From positions 167,720-231,719 of the forward strand of contig JAIOJF010000025.1 of NCBI GenBank assembly GCA_019911965.1: 64,000 nucleotides of DNA, in the 5' to 3' direction. The notes beneath the pieces are model-generated. The model saw only the letters and a program-made list of their open reading frames with translations. It searched no databases and had not been told where the DNA came from. Source of the DNA: Paracoccaceae bacterium. Lineage in GTDB: Bacteria; Pseudomonadota; Alphaproteobacteria; Rhodobacterales; Rhodobacteraceae. The position numbers were made by a program, and so were the translations under genes. This document shows positions 8,959 through 15,610 of this stretch, piece after piece (positions within the stretch are counted from its first letter, which is position 1; the number at the start of each line of letters is the position of its first letter).

Positions 8959-9520
8959 ACCGACCCTTATCATCATGGTGAAACAACCCGGGCCGGGCCG
9001 CGTCAAGACCCGGCTGGCGCGCGATATCGGCCATATCGCCGCCGCTGCCTGGTATCGCCGGCAATGCCGGGCGCTGATCCGCCGCCTGTCGCGCGATCCG
9101 CGCTGGCAGGTCGTGCTGGCGGTGTCGCCGGATCATCAGGGGATGATGTCCCGGGTCTGGCCTTCCGCGCTGCCGCGCATGGCCCAGGGGCCGGGCGATA
9201 TCGGAGAAAGGATGGCCCGCCTGCTGGCAGCGGCACCGCGCCCGGCGCTGCTGATCGGTTCGGACATTCCGGGCATAACGCAGGCCCATATCGCCCGCGC
9301 CTTCCGCGCCCTTGGCGGGCATGACATGGTGTTCGGCCCGGCGGAGGATGGCGGTTTCTGGCTGGTCGGCCTCAATCGCGGGAGCAGGTCGCCGCGTTTC
9401 GCCAATATCCGCTGGTCCGGCCCGCATACGATGGCCGAAACGCTGGCTGGCCTCGGCGACCGCCGCATTGCCATCACCGACACGCTGCGGGATGTCGATT
9501 GCGCCGCCGATCTGCCCTGA
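8948..9520 (+). CDS. TIGR04282 / DUF2064 family glycosyltransferase-like protein
   Basis: GT-A-fold protein of the DUF2064 family, annotated as an arsenosugar-biosynthesis-type glycosyltransferase in some genomes; its function here is unknown. Diagnostic segments are [21 protein letters not shown] at the N-terminus, LIGSDIPGI and [16 protein letters not shown] place the start at TTG 8948 because AGGGG precedes it by about 6 bases and it gives the family-typical N-terminus (190 residues). ATG 8924 (198 residues, inside dapE) and ATG 8978 are alternatives. It overlaps the end of dapE. No arsenic genes are nearby, so the arsenosugar role is doubtful. Confidence 0.8.
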   Translation: MAVRPTLIIMVKQPGPGRVKTRLARDIGHIAAAAWYRRQCRALIRRLSRDPRWQVVLAVSPDHQGMMSRVWPSALPRMAQGPGDIGERMARLLAAAPRPALLIGSDIPGITQAHIARAFRALGGHDMVFGPAEDGGFWLVGLNRGSRSPRFANIRWSGPHTMAETLAGLGDRRIAITDTLRDVDCAADLP

Positions 9521-9590
9521 TACGCCAACTTTGTTCCGGAAATACGCCCACGCGGAGCGCTCACCGCGCAACGCCTTGCGATCGAAGATC

Positions 9591-9625
9591 GGCAAGGCGG
9601 CGGGAGGCCCCCTTGCCGCCTTGCC
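9591..9625. repeat. strong inverted repeat between DUF2064 gene and gpmI
   Basis: Perfect 11-bp arms GGCAAGGCGGC (9591-9601) and GCCGCCTTGCC (9615-9625) around a 13-base loop. No T-run follows on either strand, so it may be a terminator-like or mRNA-stabilising hairpin. The rest of the 160-base gap shows nothing else I can support. Confidence 0.45.
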
Positions 9626-9680
9626 TTGCCTAATGCGAACCGGCGCTTTAGGTAAGTGAAAACCCGGAACGGACGAGCAG

Positions 9681-11204
9681 ATGACCCCGCCAAAACCCGT
9701 TGTCCTGTGCATTCTCGATGGCTGGGGCCTCAACCCCGAACGCGCCAACAATGCCGTCGCGCTGTCGCATACACCGACCTATGATCACCTGCTGGCAACC
9801 TGCCCGAACGCGACGCTGAAAACCTCGGGGCGCGATGTCGGGCTGCCGGACGGGCAGATGGGCAATTCCGAGGTCGGGCACATGAATATCGGGGCCGGAA
9901 GGGTGGTGTCGATGGATCTGGGGCGGATTGATCTGGCGATTGGAGATGGCAGTTTCGCCGACAATCCCGCGCTGAACCGCTTCATCGCGAAACTGCAGGC
10001 CAGCGGCGGCACCGCGCATCTTGTCGGACTGGCCTCGGATGGCGGGGTGCATGCCCATATCGACCACCTGATCGCCGCCGCGCGGATCATCGCCGCTGCC
10101 AATGTGCCGGTGGCGATCCATGCGCTGACCGACGGGCGCGATGTCGCCCCCGGCTCGGCTGGCGGTGATCTGGGGCGGCTGGCCGCCGCCCTGCCCGGCA
10201 ATGCCCGCATCGCCACCGTGATCGGGCGGTTCCACGCGATGGACCGCGACAATCGCTGGCAGCGGGTGGAAAGCGCCTGGCGGGCGATGGTGCTGGGCCA
10301 GGGGCTGCAGGCCGCCAGCGCCACGGGCGCGGTGACAATGGCCGCCAACCGGGGCGAAAGCGATGAATTCATCGCCGCAACCGTGCTGGACGGCCATGCC
10401 GGGATGCAGGATGGCGATGGCGTTTTGTGCCTCAATTTCCGGGCCGATCGCGCGCGCGAGATCATGGCGGCCATCGGCGATCCGGGGTTTTCCGCCTTCG
10501 ATATCGCGGGCCGCCCGCAACTTGCGGCGATGGCCGGCATGGCCAGCTATTCCACCGGGCACGATGCCTATATGGATGTGCTGTTCGCCAAGCAGAACAT
10601 CACCAACACGCTGGGCCATTGGGTGGCAGCGCAGGGCCTGAGGCAATACCGGCTGGCCGAGACCGAGAAATACCCCCATGTCACCTTCTTTCTGAACGGT
10701 GGCGAGGAGGTGCCCGAGGCCGGCGAAGACCGCATGATGCCGAAATCGCCCGCTGTTGCCACCTACGATCTGCAGCCGGAAATGTCCTCGGTCGAGGTGA
10801 CCGACCGGCTGGTGGCGGCAATCGAGGATCGCTATGACCTGATCGTGGTCAATTACGCAAATCCCGACATGGTCGGCCATACCGGCGATCTGGCCGCCGC
10901 CATTGCCGCCTGCGAGGCGGTGGATCGCGGCCTGGCGCGGGTGGTGCGGGCATTGGAGCGTGAAGGCGGTGCGATGATCGTCACCGCCGATCACGGCAAT
11001 TGCGAAACCATGGTCGATCCCGACACCGGCAGGCCGCATACCGCCCATACCACCAATCCTGTGCCGGTCATCCTGGTGGGTGGACCGCCGGGCGCCGGTT
11101 TGCGCGATGGCGGGCGGCTGGCCGATCTGGCCCCCAGCTTGTTGCAATTGATGGGGCTTCAACCCCCGCCCGAAATGACCGGGCAGAGCCTGCTGACCGG
11201 ATGA
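9681..11204 (+). CDS. gpmI: 2,3-bisphosphoglycerate-independent phosphoglycerate mutase
   Basis: Glycolytic enzyme interconverting 3- and 2-phosphoglycerate; cytoplasmic, dimanganese, alkaline phosphatase superfamily. 507 residues. N-terminal LCILDGWGL holds the first metal Asp (D13), and QMGNSEVGHMNIG holds the phosphorylated Ser (S63). The insert domain carries HALTDGRDVAPGSA. C-terminal metal sites are in NYANPDMVGHTGD and TADHGNCE. It is the first gene of the gpmI-envC-ctpA-rppH run; its TGA overlaps the ATG of the EnvC-like gene. Confidence 0.96.
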   Translation: MTPPKPVVLCILDGWGLNPERANNAVALSHTPTYDHLLATCPNATLKTSGRDVGLPDGQMGNSEVGHMNIGAGRVVSMDLGRIDLAIGDGSFADNPALNRFIAKLQASGGTAHLVGLASDGGVHAHIDHLIAAARIIAAANVPVAIHALTDGRDVAPGSAGGDLGRLAAALPGNARIATVIGRFHAMDRDNRWQRVESAWRAMVLGQGLQAASATGAVTMAANRGESDEFIAATVLDGHAGMQDGDGVLCLNFRADRAREIMAAIGDPGFSAFDIAGRPQLAAMAGMASYSTGHDAYMDVLFAKQNITNTLGHWVAAQGLRQYRLAETEKYPHVTFFLNGGEEVPEAGEDRMMPKSPAVATYDLQPEMSSVEVTDRLVAAIEDRYDLIVVNYANPDMVGHTGDLAAAIAACEAVDRGLARVVRALEREGGAMIVTADHGNCETMVDPDTGRPHTAHTTNPVPVILVGGPPGAGLRDGGRLADLAPSLLQLMGLQPPPEMTGQSLLTG

Positions 11205-12337
11205 GGCGGCTTTTCGCCCTTTGCCTGGCGTTCGCGCTGATGCTGGCCGCCCCGGCCATTGCCGCCAGCGATCCGGTCTTTGCCGCGCGCAAGGCTGCCG
11301 AGGACCTGAAGGCCGCAACCCGCGCCCTGAAGGATGCCCGCGAGGCGCGTGACCGGGTCGAGGCGCTGACCGGCGCGGTTCGTGCCTATGAGGACGGCCT
11401 TGCCGCGATGCGCGAATCGCTGCGCCGGGCGGCAATCCGCGAAGCCGTGCTGCGCCGGGAATTTGCCGCGCGGCGCGATCAGCTATCGCGCCTGCTGGGG
11501 GTGTTGCAGACCTTGCAGCGTGCCTCGACGCCGTTGCTGCTGATCCACCCGTCCGGCCCCTTGGGCACCGCGCGCTCCGGGCAGGTCTTGTCCGAGATCA
11601 CCCCGGCGCTGCATGCCCAGGCCGAGGAGTTGCGCCTGCAACTGGAGGAATTGCTGGTCCTGCAGGCCTTGCAGACCTCGGCCGAGGAAGACCTGCAGGC
11701 TGGCCTCAAAGGTGTGCAGGATGCCCGCGTCGCGCTGACCGAGGCGATAGGCGAGCGTACCAACCTGCCGCGCCGGTTCGTATCGGACCCCGGGCAATTG
11801 AAGACATTGGCAGAGAACAGCGACACCCTGACCGGCTTTGCCAACGGCCTGGCCGATCTGCCCTTCGATGGTGAACCGGGCGATACCGCCGATTTTGAAT
11901 CTGCTGCCGGGCGCATCCCGCTGCCGGTATTCGGCACGGTTCTGCGCAGCTTCAACGAGGCCGATGCCGCCGGTCTGCGCCGCCCCGGCCTGTTGATCTC
12001 GGCCCCGCCGGTATCGCTGGTGCGCGCACCATTTGCGGCGACAATCCGCTATCGCGGGCCATTCCTGGACTACGGAAACGTGATTATCCTTGAGCCGGGA
12101 TCGGGTTATTTGATAGTTCTCGCCGGGCTTGGACAGGTCTATGGTGAGGTCGGGCAGATTCTGGCGGCAGGCGATCCGGTCGGCCTTCTGAGTGGCTCTG
12201 ATCCCGCAGCGGCGGATTTTCTGGTCGAGGCGGTGCAGGGAAGTGGCGAAATCCGGCAGGAAACATTGTATATTGAAATCAGAAAGGGTCGGGAAGCAGT
12301 CGATCCGGGGGCGTGGTTCGCCCTGAACCAGAGGTAG
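11201..12337 (+). CDS. EnvC-like murein hydrolase activator (M23/LytM domain, degenerate)
   Basis: Periplasmic factor expected to activate amidases during cell separation. 378 residues from the ATG overlapping the gpmI stop. Signal peptide MRRLFALCLAFALMLAAPAIAA, then a long Ala/Glu/Arg coiled coil (about 25-250), then a LytM/M23 fold in the last 120 residues (VRAPFAATIRYRGPFLDYGNVIILEPG onward). The zinc-ligand His residues of active M23 peptidases are not present: the region expected to read like HG-GY-x-x-x-Y-x-H is EPGSGYLIVLAGL. That fits the EnvC type, which is catalytically inactive. It sits 10 bases upstream of ctpA. Confidence 0.82.
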   Translation: MRRLFALCLAFALMLAAPAIAASDPVFAARKAAEDLKAATRALKDAREARDRVEALTGAVRAYEDGLAAMRESLRRAAIREAVLRREFAARRDQLSRLLGVLQTLQRASTPLLLIHPSGPLGTARSGQVLSEITPALHAQAEELRLQLEELLVLQALQTSAEEDLQAGLKGVQDARVALTEAIGERTNLPRRFVSDPGQLKTLAENSDTLTGFANGLADLPFDGEPGDTADFESAAGRIPLPVFGTVLRSFNEADAAGLRRPGLLISAPPVSLVRAPFAATIRYRGPFLDYGNVIILEPGSGYLIVLAGLGQVYGEVGQILAAGDPVGLLSGSDPAAADFLVEAVQGSGEIRQETLYIEIRKGREAVDPGAWFALNQR

Positions 12338-12347
12338 GACGAAAACA

Positions 12348-13676
12348 ATGAAACGATACATGATGGCCGCTATCGGCGGCACGCTTGCCGGTATCCTGCT
12401 GACCTCTCAGGTGGCCGGACCGCTGATCGCCGACGAGGCGGACCGCAAGAAATCGACCTATGAGCAGCTTGACCTGTTCGGCGATATCTTCGAGCGGATC
12501 CGCAGCCAGTATGTCGAACAGGTTGACGAGGCCGACCTGATCGAGAGCGCGATCAACGGCATGCTGACCTCGCTCGATCCGCATTCGTCCTATCTGCCAC
12601 CGCGTGATTTCAAGGACATGCAGGTGCAGACTCGTGGCGAATTCGGCGGCCTTGGTATCGAGGTGACGCAGGAAGACGGCTTCGTCAAAGTGGTTTCGCC
12701 GATTGACGGCACCCCGGCGGACGAGGCCGGCATTCAGGCCGGCGACATGATTACCCATGTCGATGGCGAGCCGGTGCAGGGCCTGACCCTGGATCAGGCG
12801 GTGGAACTTATGCGCGGGCCGGTCGGTTCGGAAATCGTCATCACGGTGGTGCGCGAAAGCGTCGATGAACCCTTCGACGTGTCGATCATCCGCGACACGA
12901 TCAAGATCGCCGCCGTCAAGACCCGCGCCGAGGGCAATGCCATCGTGCTGCGCATCTCGTCCTTTACCGATCAGACCTTCCCCAATCTGGAAAGCGGCCT
13001 GCAAAAGGCGGCCGAGGAAATCGGCGGCATGGATGCGGTATCCGGCGTGGTGCTGGACCTGCGGAACAATCCCGGCGGCCTGCTCAATCAGGCGATCCTT
13101 GTGTCGGATGCGTTTCTGGACAAGGGTGAGATTGTCTCGACCCGTGGCCGCAAGACGGAAGACAGCGAGCGCTACAACGCCACGCTGGGCGATCTGGCCG
13201 GCGGCAAGCCGATTGTCGTGCTGATCAATGGCGGCTCTGCTTCGGCGTCGGAAATCGTGGCCGGTGCGTTGCAGGATCATCGCCGTGCCATCATCGTCGG
13301 CACCAAATCCTTCGGCAAGGGGTCCGTCCAGACCATCATGCCGCTTCAGGGCGACGGCGCGATGCGGCTGACCACGGCGCGGTATTACACGCCGTCGGGC
13401 CGGTCGATCCAGTCGCTGGGCGTGGCCCCGGACATCATCGTCGAACAGCAACCGGCACCTGAGGAAACCGCGGAAACCACGAAGCGGCGGCAGCGTTCCG
13501 AGGCCGATCTGCGCGGCCATCTGGACAACGATTCGCTGACCGAAGACGAAAAGAAACTGCTGGAGGAAGAACGCCGCCTGCAGGAAGAAGCCGCCAAGAA
13601 GCGGAGCGAGGATTACCAGATGTCCTATGCGCTGAACATCCTGCGCGGGCTGGCGGTTCTTAAAAAGGCCAACTGA
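12348..13676 (+). CDS. ctpA: carboxyl-terminal processing protease (S41)
   Basis: Membrane-anchored periplasmic protease of the C-terminal processing family, involved in quality control or turnover of envelope proteins and wall hydrolases. 442 residues. An N-terminal signal/anchor (MKRYMMAAIGGTLAGILLTS) is followed by a PDZ domain (about 80-170, GGLGIEVTQEDG and GDMITHVDGEPV). The S41 core has the GSASASE motif (296-302, catalytic Ser) and GTKSFGKGSVQ (catalytic Lys). The C-terminal tail (about 375-425) is Glu/Lys-rich. It follows the EnvC-like gene by 10 bases, a pairing common in this group. Confidence 0.94.
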   Translation: MKRYMMAAIGGTLAGILLTSQVAGPLIADEADRKKSTYEQLDLFGDIFERIRSQYVEQVDEADLIESAINGMLTSLDPHSSYLPPRDFKDMQVQTRGEFGGLGIEVTQEDGFVKVVSPIDGTPADEAGIQAGDMITHVDGEPVQGLTLDQAVELMRGPVGSEIVITVVRESVDEPFDVSIIRDTIKIAAVKTRAEGNAIVLRISSFTDQTFPNLESGLQKAAEEIGGMDAVSGVVLDLRNNPGGLLNQAILVSDAFLDKGEIVSTRGRKTEDSERYNATLGDLAGGKPIVVLINGGSASASEIVAGALQDHRRAIIVGTKSFGKGSVQTIMPLQGDGAMRLTTARYYTPSGRSIQSLGVAPDIIVEQQPAPEETAETTKRRQRSEADLRGHLDNDSLTEDEKKLLEEERRLQEEAAKKRSEDYQMSYALNILRGLAVLKKAN

Positions 13677-13742
13677 GCCACCTATATGCATGGCGAACCG
13701 GGGCGGCGCATCTGTCGGCCCGGGCAGTTACGGACAATTCGC

Positions 13743-14231
13743 ATGATGAACCCTGACGACATTCTGGCCCTGCCGTACCGACCCTGCGTCGGGCTGATGG
13801 TGTGCAACCGCCAGGGCCGCATTTTCGCCGGTCAGCGGCTGGATTCGAGCATGGATGCCTGGCAGATGCCGCAGGGCGGTGTGGAGCAGGGCGAAGACCC
13901 GCGCGATGCGGCCTACCGTGAATTGCACGAGGAAACCGGCATTCCCGCCGAGGCGGTGGAAATCCTGGCGGAAACCGCCGACTGGATCCCCTATGAACTG
14001 CCGCACCATCTGGTGCCGAAACTGTGGAACGGGCGCTATCGTGGCCAGAAACAGCGTTGGTATCTGATGCGGTTTCTGGGCGACGACCGGCTGATCGACA
14101 TTCACACCGAGCATCAGGAATTCAGCCGCTGGTGCTGGCTGCCGCCCGAGGACCTGCTGGCCCGTATCGTGCCGTTCAAGCGCGACACTTACGAACGGGT
14201 GATCCGCGAATTTCATGAAATGGTCGCCTGA
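13743..14231 (+). CDS. rppH: RNA pyrophosphohydrolase (Nudix)
   Basis: RppH removes pyrophosphate from the 5' triphosphate end of mRNAs and so starts 5'-end-dependent decay. 162 residues, cytoplasmic. The Nudix box is complete at residues 45-67: G45, E51, R59-E60, E63-E64, G66. Family-specific parts are [15 protein letters not shown] at the N-terminus, DAWQMPQGG, and [14 protein letters not shown] use ATG 13743 (MMNPDD) as start; an in-frame ATG at 13686 would add 19 residues unlike the family. It is the last gene of the gpmI run. Confidence 0.93.
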   Translation: MMNPDDILALPYRPCVGLMVCNRQGRIFAGQRLDSSMDAWQMPQGGVEQGEDPRDAAYRELHEETGIPAEAVEILAETADWIPYELPHHLVPKLWNGRYRGQKQRWYLMRFLGDDRLIDIHTEHQEFSRWCWLPPEDLLARIVPFKRDTYERVIREFHEMVA

Positions 14232-14305
14232 GGCGTGATTGTTCTGTTCCAATGCGCGCCCGCAGCGGCTAAAGCGTTCGGGACCCGAAAACTGGCAGGC
14301 CCGTG

Positions 14306-15184
14306 ATGTCGCGCAAAACCAAAATTGATACCCGCGCGATCGGGCTGGATGTCGGGCTGGCGTTTTCGCGCTTCCTGACCGGCAAGGAAAACCTGCATTA
14401 CGGGCTGTGGCAGTCTGATTGGGAGGTTTGCGGCGCCAATGCCGGGCGCGCCCAGGAAGCCTATACCGAAAAGCTGTTCCGCCTGTTGCCCGAGGGGCGG
14501 CCGCTCTCCATTCTCGATATCGGCGGCGGTGCCGGGGAAACCGCGAAAAAGCTGGTGGCGATGGGCCATTCGGTGGATATCGTGATCCCGTCCGCCTTTC
14601 TGGCCGAACGCTGCCGCGCGAATGCCGGGCCAAAGGCGCGGGTGCATGAATGCCGGTTCGAGGATTTCACCACCGACCGGCGGTTCGATCTGTGCCTGTT
14701 CTCGGAAAGCTATCAGTATATCCCGCTGGATATCGCGCTGGCCAAATGCCTTGGCCTGCTGGCCGATGACGGCGCGGTCATCATCGCCGACTGCTTCCGC
14801 TCGGACGCCTATTACGCCGATCAGGAAGACGTGGCCAAGGTCGGCGGCGGCCACGCGCTGAAGGATTTCCGCGCCCTGCTGGCCGAGATGCCGGTGGTGG
14901 TGGAAGCCGAGGAAGACATCACCGACGCCGTTGCGCCCTCGGTCGAGATCGAGCAGGAGATGTTCAACGTGATCGGCTATGCGTTCCGCCGCTCGGACGA
15001 GGCCCTGTCAGATGCCCGCCCGGTTCTCTACGGCACCATCCGCCGCATCATCGGCCTGCTGCTTGGCCGCCGCCGCCGCGAACGGCTGGAACAGCGGCTG
15101 CACCAACGCACCCGCACCGCCGAGGCGTTCCGGCATTACAATACTTACCTGATGCTGCGGCTCAGGCCGCAAGAAACAGCCTGA
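14306..15184 (+). CDS. class I SAM-dependent methyltransferase
   Basis: Predicted cytoplasmic methyltransferase, about 292 residues; substrate unknown. Motif I is LDIGGGAGETAKKL (about residues 67-80). The strand-4 region reads FDLCLFSESYQYIP, and a post-core VIIADCFRSDAYY follows. The segment FLTGKENLHYGLWQSDWEV resembles small-molecule or lipid-type methyltransferases. The C-terminus (GRRRRERLEQRLHQRT) is strongly basic. GTG 14303 directly before the ATG is an alternative start. It lies 74 bases after rppH, and the gap holds a small palindrome (TTCGG-GAC-CCGAA, 14277-14289). Confidence 0.78.
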   Translation: MSRKTKIDTRAIGLDVGLAFSRFLTGKENLHYGLWQSDWEVCGANAGRAQEAYTEKLFRLLPEGRPLSILDIGGGAGETAKKLVAMGHSVDIVIPSAFLAERCRANAGPKARVHECRFEDFTTDRRFDLCLFSESYQYIPLDIALAKCLGLLADDGAVIIADCFRSDAYYADQEDVAKVGGGHALKDFRALLAEMPVVVEAEEDITDAVAPSVEIEQEMFNVIGYAFRRSDEALSDARPVLYGTIRRIIGLLLGRRRRERLEQRLHQRTRTAEAFRHYNTYLMLRLRPQETA

Positions 15185-15199
15185 GCCTGCTTGCCTTGC

Positions 15200-15463
15200 C
15201 TACAGCCAGCTTACCGGGCTGGAACGCAGCGAATCCGGCGGCAACCAGACCATTCCGATGAACGCCAGCACCATTATCAGCAGCATGAACGGTGACACGT
15301 AGCTGCTGGATTTGGTGATGTGCTGTTGCTGTTCGGGCGTCAGTTGCTCCCAGTGTTGCGATGTGATCTGTGGCGGCAGGTTCTGCGGCTCCGCCGAAAC
15401 CGATGCGGTCGATGCAGCGGATAGCGAAACAGCCAGAACGGTGCTCAAAATCTGTTTTCTCAT
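15200..15463 (-). CDS. small predicted membrane protein, 87 aa
   Basis: I do not recognise the family. 87 residues begin with a Sec-like signal (MRKQILSTVLAVSLSAASTASVSA). A polar Gln-rich middle (EQLTPEQQQHIT) follows, and one hydrophobic segment near the C-terminus (FMLLIMVLAFIGMVWL) suggests a periplasmic domain anchored by a C-terminal helix. The start is chosen from the frame with GGGGGGGAAAC immediately upstream; a longer frame exists but lacks the signal. It diverges from dnaE2 across 147 bases containing an inverted repeat and an SOS-like box. Confidence 0.65.
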   Translation of the reverse strand: MRKQILSTVLAVSLSAASTASVSAEPQNLPPQITSQHWEQLTPEQQQHITKSSSYVSPFMLLIMVLAFIGMVWLPPDSLRSSPVSWL

Positions 15464-15488
15464 GTTTCCCCCCCAGGATCGCACGTTT

Positions 15489-15508
15489 CTATCGTAGGCC
15501 CACGATAG
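15489..15508. promoter_or_regulatory. inverted repeat in the dnaE2 divergent intergenic region
   Basis: Perfect 7-bp arms CTATCGT (15489-15495) and ACGATAG (15502-15508) separated by 6 bases (AGGCCC). It lies 26 bases upstream of the small membrane protein start. It could be an operator or a leader hairpin. Confidence 0.35.
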
Positions 15509-15583
15509 CACGATTCTGACCTTTTTGCTGCCACTAATCGGGTTTCGCCCGGATGCGGGCCGTAACAACGGGACTCCACACAA

Positions 15584-15598
15584 GAACAAAACGTGAAT
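15584..15598. promoter_or_regulatory. near-consensus alphaproteobacterial LexA (SOS) box
   Basis: GAAC, seven bases, GAAT at 15584-15598. The alphaproteobacterial SOS box is a direct repeat GTTC-N7-GTTC (GAAC-N7-GAAC on the other strand), so one base differs. It sits 12 bases before the preferred dnaE2 start, where SOS boxes of DnaE2 genes are usually found. Confidence 0.5.
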
Positions 15599-15610
15599 AT
15601 ACTGCACCTC

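Noticed and set aside
11077-11088. Upstream extension of the EnvC-like gene into gpmI
   Set aside because: The frame is open there, but the signal peptide starts exactly at the ATG overlapping the gpmI stop.
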